64,000 nt of DNA from Aquipseudomonas alcaligenes NBRC 14159 (lineage in GTDB: Bacteria > Pseudomonadota > Gammaproteobacteria > Pseudomonadales > Pseudomonadaceae): positions 28,360 to 92,359 of the forward strand of contig NZ_BATI01000013.1 of NCBI RefSeq assembly GCF_000467105.1, in the 5' to 3' direction. Shown here one piece after another: positions 26,752 to 40,578 of this stretch. The notes beneath the pieces were generated by a model. It made no database searches and was not told the DNA's origin. It worked only from the letters and a program-made list of their open reading frames with translations. Position numbers and translations under genes: made by a program. Positions within the stretch are counted from its first letter, which is position 1. Each line of letters begins with the position of its first letter.

Positions 26752-27702
26752 ATGTTCCAGCGAAACACCCTCCGTATCGGCGCCGCCCTGTGCGGCGCCC
26801 TCTTCCTCGGCGGCTGCGCCAACCAGCTGCCACAGCGCAGCGAGCACGAGGAACGCTTCGAGCGTCGTCTGCTCGATCACAGCCTGCAGATCGACGTGGG
26901 CGAGCCGCGCGTACTGGAACTGCCGCAGCGCCGCGTGCGCGTGCATGAACAGAAGACCTTCGAGGTCACCGAGTTCGAGGTCACTCGCCGCTACGACCGC
27001 TACACCCCCTACCAGCCCTGGCGCGAACTCTACGAGGTGCCGCTGGGCGCGGTGGCGGTGGTCGCCGGCATCGGTGCCAACGCGCTCAACGTGGTGATGC
27101 TCGGCCGCCTGCCGGACAGCGTGACCAAGGACTGGATCAGCTACGGCTTCGCCGGCATGAACCCGGCGATGAACGTCGAATCCAACGGCCGCGCCGAGCA
27201 GAACCTGGCCGCCATCGAGGAGCTGCAGCGTGACAAGCGCATGGATTACTCCAGCCTGCCCTGGGCCGAGCGCCCGGTACAGGTCAAGGCCGGCAAGGAC
27301 AGCTTCGAGCTGACCACCGACAGGTCCGGCGTGCTGCGCCTGAACCTGCTCGACGGACCTTTCGCCGAGCACGACGCCAGCCATATCGGCACCCTGCTGC
27401 TGAGCGTGGAAGATCCGCAGGACGGTACGCGCACCGAAGCCACCCTGCTGGTCAGCCGCGACCTGCGCGGCAAGCTGCGCGAGGCTCATTCCCTGATCTA
27501 CGACGACCTCGAGGATGACGAGGTCGGCCAGTGGGTACACCGGGTCAAGCGCCTGTCCGACCTGGGCCTGGAGGAAGAGGCCAGCGAGCTGGAACAGAGC
27601 CTGATCGAACTGACCCGCAACGATCCGGAGCTGCAGGCCGAGTTCCTCGAGGCCTTGCTCAAGGACGCCGGCCGCCTGGCAGCCGATCCCGGCGAGGATT
27701 GA
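26752..27702 (+). CDS. Hypothetical outer-membrane-type lipoprotein
   Basis: The 316-residue protein has a lipoprotein signal with lipobox LGGC (Cys at about 22) and Ala at +2, which favours outer-membrane sorting. The rest is soluble and charged: a beta-rich middle (RVHEQKTFEVTEFEVTRRYD), and a helical acidic C-terminus (VGQWVHRVKRLSDLGLEEEASELEQ). I recognise no catalytic motif. PAO1 has an equivalent hypothetical gene after proS. It converges on the acylphosphatase gene with no gap. Confidence 0.82.
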   Translation: MFQRNTLRIGAALCGALFLGGCANQLPQRSEHEERFERRLLDHSLQIDVGEPRVLELPQRRVRVHEQKTFEVTEFEVTRRYDRYTPYQPWRELYEVPLGAVAVVAGIGANALNVVMLGRLPDSVTKDWISYGFAGMNPAMNVESNGRAEQNLAAIEELQRDKRMDYSSLPWAERPVQVKAGKDSFELTTDRSGVLRLNLLDGPFAEHDASHIGTLLLSVEDPQDGTRTEATLLVSRDLRGKLREAHSLIYDDLEDDEVGQWVHRVKRLSDLGLEEEASELEQSLIELTRNDPELQAEFLEALLKDAGRLAADPGED

Positions 27703-27975
27703 TCAGCGACGCACGACGAAGCCGGTGACGCCCTGCACCGGCTGCTCCTCCAGCTCCACCCGCTCGACCTGCGCGCGCTCGGGACCTTGCTCCAGCCAGG
27801 CGGCCAGCTCCTGCACCGCGCTCTGCGCGCCCTCCATCAGTACCTCGACCCGCCCATCATTCAGGTTGCGTACCCAGCCATCCAGGTCGAGGCGTTCGGC
27901 CTGCTCCGCGGTGCACTGGCGAAAACTCACGCCCTGCACCCTGCCAGTGACGAAACCGTGCATACAGATGCGCAT
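27703..27975 (-). CDS. acyP: Acylphosphatase
   Basis: This 90-residue enzyme hydrolyses acyl phosphates such as acetyl or carbamoyl phosphate. The two family signatures are present: GRVQGVSFR with the phosphate-binding Arg near residue 18, and GWVRNLNDGRVEV with the catalytic Asn near residue 36. Three starts are close together. MRICMHGF at 27975 has GGGAG at eight bases and was preferred. The TlpA-like gene ends five bases upstream, so they form an operon. Confidence 0.9.
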   Translation of the reverse strand: MRICMHGFVTGRVQGVSFRQCTAEQAERLDLDGWVRNLNDGRVEVLMEGAQSAVQELAAWLEQGPERAQVERVELEEQPVQGVTGFVVRR

Positions 27976-27980
27976 AACCA

Positions 27981-28448
27981 TTACTCCCGAGCCTGCCAAT
28001 GAGCCAGCCGCGCCTGCAGGCCGGCAGCGGTCTGTTCGCCGACCAGGCGCTCACGCAGCCTACCGTCGGCATCGATGATGTAGGTGACCGGCAACACATC
28101 GTTGCGCGGCAGTTGCAGACGCGCGGCGGGGTCCTGCGCCAGCACGGTGAAACGGATAGCGAAGGCCTCGGCGGCTTTGCTCAGCGCCTCGCCCTGCAGG
28201 GCATCGAAGTTGACCCCGAGCACCCGCGCACCCTGGCCCTCCAGCGCCACGGCGAGCCGATTCAGCTCGGGGATCTCGGTGCGGCACGGCTTGCACCACT
28301 CGGCCCAGTAATTGATCACCAACCACTGGCCTTCGAGCTGCTCAGCCGCTACCTTTCGTCCATGCTGATCGACGCCCCAGTCCTCGGCGCAACCGGCCAG
28401 AAGAAGCCCGGCGATGACACCAATCACCATCTGGAGTGGCCTTCCCAT
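27981..28448 (-). CDS. TlpA-like thioredoxin-fold lipoprotein
   Basis: The 155-residue product has a lipoprotein signal (MGRPLQMVIGVIAGLLLAGC) and a thioredoxin fold with active site WAEWCKPC and cis-Pro region DVLPVTYII. By family it is a membrane-tethered periplasmic thiol-disulfide reductase or oxidase. The frame is open further upstream, but the lipobox fixes the start at 28448, with GAGGAA about seven bases before it. It is transcribed with acyP and diverges from the PilZ gene, whose start is 31 bases away. Confidence 0.87.
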   Translation of the reverse strand: MGRPLQMVIGVIAGLLLAGCAEDWGVDQHGRKVAAEQLEGQWLVINYWAEWCKPCRTEIPELNRLAVALEGQGARVLGVNFDALQGEALSKAAEAFAIRFTVLAQDPAARLQLPRNDVLPVTYIIDADGRLRERLVGEQTAAGLQARLAHWQARE

Positions 28449-28478
28449 GCAATCGTTCCTCGTGCATACGGGGTTGAT

Positions 28479-29888
28479 ATGACGCTGGATGCCCTGCGCC
28501 TCGAAGTGCCGGATATCCTCGAGGAGGACGCCACTCCGCTCGCCGACCTCAACGAACGACTCGCCGATGCCCGCCGGCAGGTCTACGAGGACGGCCTGCA
28601 ACAGGTCCTGACCCTGTTGCTGCGCCTCAACCGCAGCGCCATGACCTTACTGGAAAGACAGCGCGCCCTGCAAAGCCTCAGCGAGGAATACCGCCACTAC
28701 TGCGCCCCGCTGGGCCAGGGTGCGGCTCCCTCGCCCCTGTTCGTGCATCTCTGCGACGAGCTGGCCGCCGGCTTCAAGCGCCTGCTGCTGCAGATCCTGC
28801 AGGGACGCCAGCCCTCGCGCCCGCACCTGGCCTGGTGCCTGTACATGGCCGAGCACTTCCTCGCCCAGAGCCTGCTGCGTCACTACCAGCTGTACCAGGA
28901 ACCACCGGCCTCGTTGTGGAGCGACAGCCACCTGCTGTACTGGCTGGGTGAGCACCAGCAGTGCCTGGACGAGCCGGTCGCCGCACCTTTCCAGCCGGCC
29001 CCCGCCGGCTCGCTGCGCGGCCTCTACCAGCAGATGCTGCTCCTGGCTCTGAGCAATCCATTCCACCTGGCCGAAGGCGAGTGCGTGACCCTGTTCGCCG
29101 CCCTGACCCCGCTGTCCGGCCTGGCGCGTCTGCTGCCCTGGGATGACGACGAGGACAGCGAGGCACCGCTGATCGACCTCAGCCAGGCCCTGCCCTGCCT
29201 GCCCTATGACGGCCAGGTCAAGGGCTCGGCCGACTACCTGCGACGTCTGGAGCTCGGCGCCCTGCTGGTCGCCCTGCACGAGCCCGCGCCGCTGCAGAGC
29301 GCACAGGAAAGGGAACTGCTGGAGCGGGTGCGCCCGCACTGGCAGGGGCGTCAGCAGAGGCGTCACCCGCGGGCCGACTTCAGCGCCGACTGCAGCCTGG
29401 TGATCGGCCTGCCGGCTATCCATGCCCAGCTGCTGGAAAAGCGCCCGCCCAGTTGCGCGGCGCAGATGCTCGATGCCAGCCCCGGAGGCGCGCGCCTGCT
29501 CTGCCATGCCGACCTCGGCCCGCAGCTGCCGGTGGGCCAACTGATCCTGGTCTTGCCGCACAGTGGCACTCCGACCCTGGCCCTGGTGCGCTGGCGCCAT
29601 CTCAACCAGCAAGGCCTGCATCTGGGCCTGCGCTACCTCAAGGGGCTGCCACGGGCCGTGTGGTTGCGCCGCGCGCCCAGCGCGCAGACCCACCCGGGCG
29701 TCCTGCAGAGCACGCCCGAACCCGGTGCCGGCTGGCACCACGGCCTGTGGCTGCCCTGCGGGCAATTCGTCGAGGGCGAGAACGTCTGGCTGCAACTGGC
29801 CAACGTCAACAACCAGGCCGTGCTGCCGCTACCGGCGGCCAATCTCAGCACGCCGACTGTGGTCCGCCATCCGCTGAAATTAGCCTAA
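28479..29888 (+). CDS. PilZ-domain protein, putative cyclic di-GMP effector
   Basis: The 469-residue protein has a long helical N-terminal region (about 1-285) without recognised motifs, then a PilZ domain. The c-di-GMP-binding RxxxR is RRHPR at about residues 293-297, and D-x-S-x-x-G is DASPGG at about 331-336; both are intact. It should therefore bind c-di-GMP in the cytosol. The corresponding gene in PAO1 is hypothetical (PA0952). The output of the N-terminal region is unknown. It lies immediately left of the inserted czc operon, converging with czcA. Confidence 0.82.
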   Translation: MTLDALRLEVPDILEEDATPLADLNERLADARRQVYEDGLQQVLTLLLRLNRSAMTLLERQRALQSLSEEYRHYCAPLGQGAAPSPLFVHLCDELAAGFKRLLLQILQGRQPSRPHLAWCLYMAEHFLAQSLLRHYQLYQEPPASLWSDSHLLYWLGEHQQCLDEPVAAPFQPAPAGSLRGLYQQMLLLALSNPFHLAEGECVTLFAALTPLSGLARLLPWDDDEDSEAPLIDLSQALPCLPYDGQVKGSADYLRRLELGALLVALHEPAPLQSAQERELLERVRPHWQGRQQRRHPRADFSADCSLVIGLPAIHAQLLEKRPPSCAAQMLDASPGGARLLCHADLGPQLPVGQLILVLPHSGTPTLALVRWRHLNQQGLHLGLRYLKGLPRAVWLRRAPSAQTHPGVLQSTPEPGAGWHHGLWLPCGQFVEGENVWLQLANVNNQAVLPLPAANLSTPTVVRHPLKLA

Positions 29889-29895
29889 AGAAGAG

Positions 29896-29934
29896 AGACC
29901 GCCCCACCCGACTTATTCAGGTGAGGGCGGTCTT
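29896..29934 (-). terminator. Probable terminator of the czc operon
   Basis: On the minus strand AGACCGCCCTCACC pairs with GGTGGGGCGGTCT (one bulge) and is followed by a T-rich CTCTCTTCTTT. It sits between czcA and the convergent PilZ gene. Confidence 0.7.
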
Positions 29935-29939
29935 AGGGG

Positions 29940-34327
<4,388 letters not shown>

Positions 34328-34345
34328 ATTGATTTCCGAATAGGG

Positions 34346-35641
34346 TTAACGAGGCAGCAGCGACTGGACTTCCGCCAGCGGCTCCGCAGTCAGTTGTTCG
34401 ATCAGTGCCTGATTGAGTAGCGCCGTGCTGGCGGCATCGATCAGCGCGAAGCGGGCATCCAGCAATTCCTTCTGGGCCGCGATCCAGTCGATATAGCTGT
34501 AACGACCGCGCTGATAGGCATCACGGGTCTGTACCAGGGCTTTGTCCAGCGCCGGCAGGACCTCGACCCTGATCTGCTCGACAGCCTTCACGCTGCTGCG
34601 ATGGGCCTGCCAGGCCTCGAACAGCCGTGCGCGCAAGGCCAGCAACGAGGCCTCCCTGCGGTACTGCACCTCGTCACGGGCAGCCATCGCCGATTGGACC
34701 TCGCCGCGATTGCGCGTACCGGAAAACAGTGGGACCGAGATACCTGCAGTCAACGCGGACTCGTTCACATCCTCGAAACGACGTACGCCAACTTGCCAAC
34801 CCACGTCGGCGACTGACTGGCTTTGCGCCAGTTGCAGCTCGGCCTCGCGCAAGCGCGCCTCACCGGCATAGACCTCAATCGTCGGACCGGCGGCAACCCG
34901 CTGATACAGACTCTCAAAGTCGGAAACCGCATCGAACTTGAACAGATCGCCACTGAGTTTCGCAAAGTCGGGGCCTTGCCCGCCCCACGCTGTAGCCAGA
35001 ACCATCTTGCGACTCGAATACTCGGCGGATAGCGCCTCCTGCTCCATCTTGGCGTTGGACAGGGCGGCCTTGGCGCGCAGCGACTCTGCCTCCGGAGCCG
35101 CCCCTTGGCGCACCCGCTGAAGAACCAGACGCTGATTCTCCTCGGCCAGACGCACGGCCTCCGAAGCGATCTTGAGCTTCTCCTGCAGAACCAGAGTCGT
35201 AATGAAGTCCTGAGTCACCCGCCCCAGCAGATCCAAGGCCTGAGCACGCTGCTCCGCCTCCGCCAGGGCATAGTTGGAATCGGCGACCGCTAAGCGCTGC
35301 CCACGCTTGCCGCCCAACTCGATCACGGAAGACAACGAAAGGGTGAACTCGGCACTATCGAACTTTGAATAGTCGCCGCTGCCGAGCACGTTCTCGCTAT
35401 CCAAACCGACCGACCAGGCGGGAGCCTGATCCGCCGTATAGCGCTGCCCATCCAGAGCCTGGAAACGCCAGCGAAACACTTGTAGTTCCGGATTGCGCTG
35501 CATGGTGCGCAGCGTGGCATCGCCAAGCGTCAGGGATGTTTCGGGGGCGGCATGAGCAAAACCTGCCGGTAGCAATGCCAGGGCTATAAGCAGACGCGCT
35601 CGGCGCGCGAAGTGCAGGCACGCTGCGACCTGAGTAGGCAT
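34346..35641 (-). CDS. czcC: CzcC-family outer-membrane efflux channel
   Basis: CzcC is the TolC-like outer-membrane factor of the Czc tripartite pump. The 431-residue precursor has a signal peptide ending near FAHAAPE. Two outer-membrane-efflux repeats follow with long coiled-coil helices (AEAEQRAQALDLLGRVTQDF and AVEQIRVEVLPALDKAL) and the family end AYQRGRYSYIDWIAAQKELLDARF. It lies 52 bases downstream of the small exported protein gene and begins the pump genes proper. Confidence 0.91.
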   Translation of the reverse strand: MPTQVAACLHFARRARLLIALALLPAGFAHAAPETSLTLGDATLRTMQRNPELQVFRWRFQALDGQRYTADQAPAWSVGLDSENVLGSGDYSKFDSAEFTLSLSSVIELGGKRGQRLAVADSNYALAEAEQRAQALDLLGRVTQDFITTLVLQEKLKIASEAVRLAEENQRLVLQRVRQGAAPEAESLRAKAALSNAKMEQEALSAEYSSRKMVLATAWGGQGPDFAKLSGDLFKFDAVSDFESLYQRVAAGPTIEVYAGEARLREAELQLAQSQSVADVGWQVGVRRFEDVNESALTAGISVPLFSGTRNRGEVQSAMAARDEVQYRREASLLALRARLFEAWQAHRSSVKAVEQIRVEVLPALDKALVQTRDAYQRGRYSYIDWIAAQKELLDARFALIDAASTALLNQALIEQLTAEPLAEVQSLLPR

Positions 35642-35693
35642 AAGTAGACCTCTTTGATCATCAAATGAATTCCGTCAAGAACTGTAGTGGAAA

Positions 35694-36068
35694 TCAAACG
35701 ATGGGAGGCCTGTAGATATCGAGAGGCGGCCGCGAGCGAGCCCCAAAGAGAGGGGCAGGACTATGAATCCGGCCACGGCTAAGGGAAAAGTCAAAGCCTG
35801 CTGAAGTCAAACCAAAATGCGACGAGTGTCCATGACATCCACAACCGATGTCACAGAAGGCCCCTGCATCCATATCGGACAGATCCGTGCTGACGACGCC
35901 GGAATCTATCGAAGCCAACGAATCGTTAACTGCAACGGTACAAGCACCGCAGGCCGCTTCAGTCACATGAGAGGTATCCTTGGCATTGGTACCCGCCATG
36001 AAAAGCTGCAAGAAGAGAACCGTCGCCAGAACAGCGACAATCATCATCTTTTTGTTCCAGCTGTCCAC
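35694..36068 (-). CDS. Small exported Cys/His-rich protein, CzcI-like
   Basis: About 124 residues from GTG 36068: a charged N-terminus with Lys-Lys, one hydrophobic segment (MMIVAVLATVLFLQLFMAG), then a Cys-rich middle (AACGACTVAV and FCDIGCGCHGHSSH) and a Pro/Arg-rich tail, SRPPLDIYRPPIV. Size, Cys/His content and this tail resemble CzcI, the first product of czcICBA operons, thought to act in metal-dependent control. Starts at 36158 or 36047 are also possible. A candidate -10 at 36170-36175 makes 36158 unlikely. The upstream DNA is lower in GC than the neighbours. Confidence 0.68.
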   Translation of the reverse strand: MDSWNKKMMIVAVLATVLFLQLFMAGTNAKDTSHVTEAACGACTVAVNDSLASIDSGVVSTDLSDMDAGAFCDIGCGCHGHSSHFGLTSAGFDFSLSRGRIHSPAPLFGARSRPPLDIYRPPIV

Positions 36069-36392
36069 ATGCGTAGAAATGCTCACGGAGCCCAGACACC
36101 CTATTTCTGCTTGCCTACTCAAGAGAAAGGCTCGGGTGGCAAAAATGCGCAGCCCCAAGCCTCACAACAATGATACCCCACGACATCTAGAGCCACGCAA
36201 GGGAAAGCCAGGGATTTCTCGAGAAAGTTGCTACCCAATCCGCCCCCAAAATCCTGCACCAGGCCTGATCCTTCAGCCAGGTTCTGCGACGAAAGTCTCA
36301 GCCGGCGGGGCCACAGCGCACAGTTTCAGCACCATGCCCCTGCCTATAATCGGCGCATACCTATACCAACGAGTTCTGCCGGAGTTACCCCC
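36069..36392. promoter_or_regulatory. Divergent regulatory interval, czc operon / hypothetical gene
   Basis: No gene is seen. On the minus strand TATCAT (36175-36170) with TTGCGT 19 bases upstream is a weak candidate promoter for the czc operon. On the plus strand TATAAT at 36345-36350 lies 42 bases before the next start, with GGAG nine bases before its ATG. No CopR/CzcR-like direct repeat could be identified with confidence. Confidence 0.4.
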
Positions 36393-36785
36393 ATGACCCA
36401 AGCCAATGACAGGCTGATCGGCCCCGTTCCCGCCAGCATCGTCAACAGCGCACGTTCCAGCGTGGCCCCCTACGAGGGGCGGGTCGGGGAATACAACGTG
36501 GCGGTCTGGCTGCATCTGCCGGGGCTGGCCAATCTGCCGGTATCGCTGATGGTGCGCTACCGCGATGGCAGCCAGGTGCGCGAAGTGGCGGTGGATCATG
36601 GCAAGGTCAACGCGCACCACAAGGTGATGCTCTCCGGCATCGCCCGCCTGCCGATGAAGAGCAAGATCGAGGACATGCAGGTCCGCCTGCGCTCGGCCGT
36701 ACCGGCACAGCCCCTGATAGTCGAGGAATTGTTCGTGCAGGCCGTGGAACTGCAGGAAAGCGCGAATCGCCAGGCGCTGGCCTGA
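36393..36785 (+). CDS. Hypothetical protein (130 residues)
   Basis: A soluble 130-residue protein without signal or membrane segment. Its middle is beta-rich (EYNVAVWLHLPGLANLPVSLMVRYRDGSQ and VRLRSAVPAQPLIVEELFVQ), which suggests a small beta-sandwich, but I do not recognise the family. Codon use is typical of this genome. It has its own promoter-like TATAAT, a good ribosome-binding site and a terminator, so it is likely a real monocistronic gene. It marks the right border of the czc insertion. Confidence 0.75.
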   Translation: MTQANDRLIGPVPASIVNSARSSVAPYEGRVGEYNVAVWLHLPGLANLPVSLMVRYRDGSQVREVAVDHGKVNAHHKVMLSGIARLPMKSKIEDMQVRLRSAVPAQPLIVEELFVQAVELQESANRQALA

Positions 36786-36803
36786 ACCCGCCGCAGGTTG
36801 CCC

Positions 36804-36831
36804 ACCCCCGCTTCGGCGGGGGTTTTGTTTT
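36804..36831 (+). terminator. Rho-independent terminator
   Basis: A CCCCCGC, TTCG, GCGGGGG hairpin is followed by TTTTGTTTT. It serves the 130-residue hypothetical gene. Confidence 0.85.
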
Positions 36832-36837
36832 GGGGCC

Positions 36838-37029
36838 TCAGAAAACCCCGAAACGCACCACGGAGCTGGGCTTGGGCGGCTCGCTCTCCTCGGCCGCCTG
36901 GCGCGCCAGGGCCGCCAGCGACTCGGGCCAACGGGCGAAACGCAGGCCGGTGATGCGGTTCAGGCGCTCCAGTGCATCCTCGGAATCCCGCGGCTGCAGG
37001 GGCACCACTTTGTTCTTGCTACTGCTCAT
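36838..37029 (-). CDS. Small hypothetical protein (63 residues)
   Basis: A 63-residue, charged, soluble protein beginning MSSSKNKVVPLQPRDSEDALE and containing RLNRITGLRFARWPESLAAL. I recall similar small proteins next to yihY in other pseudomonads, but no function. Third codon positions are mostly G/C, supporting a real gene. The start is ATG 37029; a GTG two codons upstream is possible. Confidence 0.65.
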   Translation of the reverse strand: MSSSKNKVVPLQPRDSEDALERLNRITGLRFARWPESLAALARQAAEESEPPKPSSVVRFGVF

Positions 37030-37209
37030 CCACACGACATCCCTGAGTCATTCAGGCTGCTGGCCGTCTGCCAGCACATGGCTGGGTAGTTGCCAGAAGC
37101 GTGCCAGCCATCCCTGGCCGGTATTGCGGCGCTTCAGCGCCCTTGCAGCCCCGTGGAGCCGGCTGCACCTCGCCCTAAACTGACTTTTTTCGTCACCCTT
37201 GGCAAGCCC

Positions 37210-37308
37210 TCACTCCCTGGCCCGCAGCCACTGCGCCAGGCTGCCGCCGAACAGCGCCGCCTGTTCCTCGTGCAGCATCTCCAGGGCGTTGCGCAGGGCC
37301 GGGTATCA
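37210..37308 (-). other. In-frame 3' continuation of yihY beyond a TGA codon
   Basis: The yihY frame stops at TGA (37308-37306), then continues in the same frame for 31 codons ([14 protein letters not shown]..., ending WLRARE) to a second TGA at 37212-37210. Thirty of the 31 codons end in G or C, as in genuine genes here. Read with Trp (TGG) in place of TGA the protein would be 405 residues, close to the length I recall for the P. aeruginosa orthologue (about 411). Confidence 0.7.
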
Positions 37309-38427
37309 GACCTCGTCGAGCCGCTCGGGCAGTTGCGCCGGCCGCGGCAACGGCCAGGGACTCTGACCGAGCAGGCGATGCAGGCTGTAGTGTTCCAGAT
37401 CGCGGCACAGCACCCAGCCGCCGCCACTGGCACGGCAGACCAGCTGCTCGCGCTCGAGAAAGTCGACAATCTCCTCCCACTCATCCTCCGGCAACAGCCA
37501 GCCCTCGCGCTGCACATCGGCGTGCCGCACCGCCAGGCCACCCTGCTGGCTGTCGTGGAACACCCGCAGTACGCCGAGCAGCACCAGCAGACGCGGCAGC
37601 GCGCGGCGGCGCCAGGTGCGCGACGAGGACAGGTTGCACACCAGCTCGGCACCGAACAGCACGATCAGCCAGGACAGGTAGACCCACAGCAGGAACAGCG
37701 GCACCGTGGCGAAGGCCCCGTAGATCAGCTGGTAGCCGGGGAAAAGGCTGACGAACAGGCCGAACAGCGCCTTGGCCACCTCGACCAGCAGGGCGACGAA
37801 GGCGCCGCCCAGCAGCGCGTGGCGCAGCGGCACCCGGGCGTTGGGCACCGCCGAGTAGATCAGGGTGAAGGCCGCCGTACTGAACAGCAACGGAGCGAAG
37901 GCCAGCAGGGTCTTGGCTCCGATCAGCGCATCCGGGCCGGACAGCAGCGACAGCGAGGTGATGTAGGTGGTCACGGCGAAACCGGCGCCCAGCAGCAGCG
38001 GCCCCAGGCTGAGGATCGCCCAGTACAGCAGGAAGCTGGAAATGCCCCGGCGTGGCTGGCGCACGCGCCAGATGGCATTGAAGGTCTTCTCGATGGTCAC
38101 CAGCATGAAGAAGGCGGTCACCGCCAGCAGCGCCACGCCGACCCAGGTCAGCTGCCGGGCCTGGGCCGTGAAATCGCGCAGGTACTGTTGCACCGTCTCG
38201 CCCGAGGATGGCACGAAGTTGCGAAAGATGAAGTTCTGGATCTGCTCGCCGGTGTCCTGGAAGGCCGGGATCGCCGAGAGCATGGCAAAGGTCACGGTCA
38301 TCATCGGCACCACGGCGAACAGCGTGGTGTAGGTCAGTGCCGCGGCACTGTTGATGGCGCGATCGGCGAGGAAACGCTGCAGCAGGAAACGCCAGAACTC
38401 CACCAGATCATCCAGCCGCTGACGCAT
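37306..38427 (-). CDS. YihY/virulence-factor-BrkB-family membrane protein (truncated by TGA)
   Basis: This 373-residue inner-membrane protein has about six membrane helices in residues 30-270 ([26 protein letters not shown]-type loops, [24 protein letters not shown]) and a soluble C-terminal tail. The family was once called ribonuclease BN, but that activity belongs to another protein; its role is unknown. The last 32 residues expected from the frame are cut off by an in-frame TGA (see 37210-37308). All membrane segments are retained, so the product may still function. It diverges from arsC. Confidence 0.85.
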   Translation of the reverse strand: MRQRLDDLVEFWRFLLQRFLADRAINSAAALTYTTLFAVVPMMTVTFAMLSAIPAFQDTGEQIQNFIFRNFVPSSGETVQQYLRDFTAQARQLTWVGVALLAVTAFFMLVTIEKTFNAIWRVRQPRRGISSFLLYWAILSLGPLLLGAGFAVTTYITSLSLLSGPDALIGAKTLLAFAPLLFSTAAFTLIYSAVPNARVPLRHALLGGAFVALLVEVAKALFGLFVSLFPGYQLIYGAFATVPLFLLWVYLSWLIVLFGAELVCNLSSSRTWRRRALPRLLVLLGVLRVFHDSQQGGLAVRHADVQREGWLLPEDEWEEIVDFLEREQLVCRASGGGWVLCRDLEHYSLHRLLGQSPWPLPRPAQLPERLDEV

Positions 38428-38470
38428 GCCCTCTCCTTAGCCCGTTTCGTGCTCGACGCGGCTAGAATAG

Positions 38471-39854
<1,384 letters not shown>

Positions 39855-39862
39855 GAAAGGAC

Positions 39863-39890
39863 AAACCTGGGCCTTACCAGCCCAGGGTTT
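39863..39890. terminator. Bidirectional hairpin terminator overlapping the hda 3' end
   Basis: AAACCTGGGC, a seven-base loop and GCCCAGGGTTT pair between the convergent DUF2069 and hda genes. The hda stop codon lies in the loop. Confidence 0.6.
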
Positions 39891-40578
39891 CCTTGAGGAA
39901 GGGAATGGTCAGCTTGCGCTGCGCCTGCAGCGAAGCCTGATCGAGGCGCTCGAGCAGCTCGAACAATGCGCTCATGCTGCGCTCGCCACGGGTGAGGATG
40001 AAGCGCCCCACTTCGTCGGTCAGGTGCAGGCCGCGGCGCGAGGCGCGCAGCTGCAGGGCGCGCAACTTGTCCTCGTCGGACAGCGCGTGCAGCTGGAACA
40101 CCAGCGCCAGGGTCAGGCGTGACTGCAGGTCGGGCAGCTGCACCGACAGCTCGCGCGGCGACACGCTGGCCGCCAGCAGCAGGCGCCGGCCGGAGTCGCG
40201 CAGGCGGTTGAACAGGTGGAACAGCGCCTCTTCCCAGTCCGCGCGGCCGGCCACGGCATCCAGATCGTCTAGGCAGACCAGCTCGGACTGGTCCAGACCA
40301 TCGAGCAGCTCGGGGCCGTAATCCGCCACCTCGCCCAGTGGCAGATAGACCGCCGCCTCGCCACGCTGCTCAAAGCGCAGGCAGGCCGCCTGCAGCAGGT
40401 GGCTACGCCCCACGCCTTCACCGCCCCAGAGATAGATCAGGCTCTCGGTCCAGCCGGCATCGGCCTCGCACAGCCGCTCGACGTAGCCGAGGGCCGCCGC
40501 GTTGGCACCGGGGTAGTAGTTGGCGAAAGTGGCGTCGTCGCGCAGGCGCACGCCAAGGGGCAGCTGGACTGGTTTCAT
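39874..40578 (-). CDS. hda: DnaA-inactivating protein Hda (RIDA)
   Basis: Hda is a DnaA-related AAA+ protein that, bound to the DNA-loaded sliding clamp, stimulates ATP hydrolysis by DnaA and so limits re-initiation. The 234-residue protein has the clamp-binding motif QLPLGV near the N-terminus, a P-loop GGEGVGRSH (Arg replacing Lys, as in E. coli Hda), Walker B LVCLDDLDAV and the Arg-finger region. Its ATG overlaps the perM stop codon by four bases. Confidence 0.93.
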   Translation of the reverse strand: MKPVQLPLGVRLRDDATFANYYPGANAAALGYVERLCEADAGWTESLIYLWGGEGVGRSHLLQAACLRFEQRGEAAVYLPLGEVADYGPELLDGLDQSELVCLDDLDAVAGRADWEEALFHLFNRLRDSGRRLLLAASVSPRELSVQLPDLQSRLTLALVFQLHALSDEDKLRALQLRASRRGLHLTDEVGRFILTRGERSMSALFELLERLDQASLQAQRKLTIPFLKETLGW

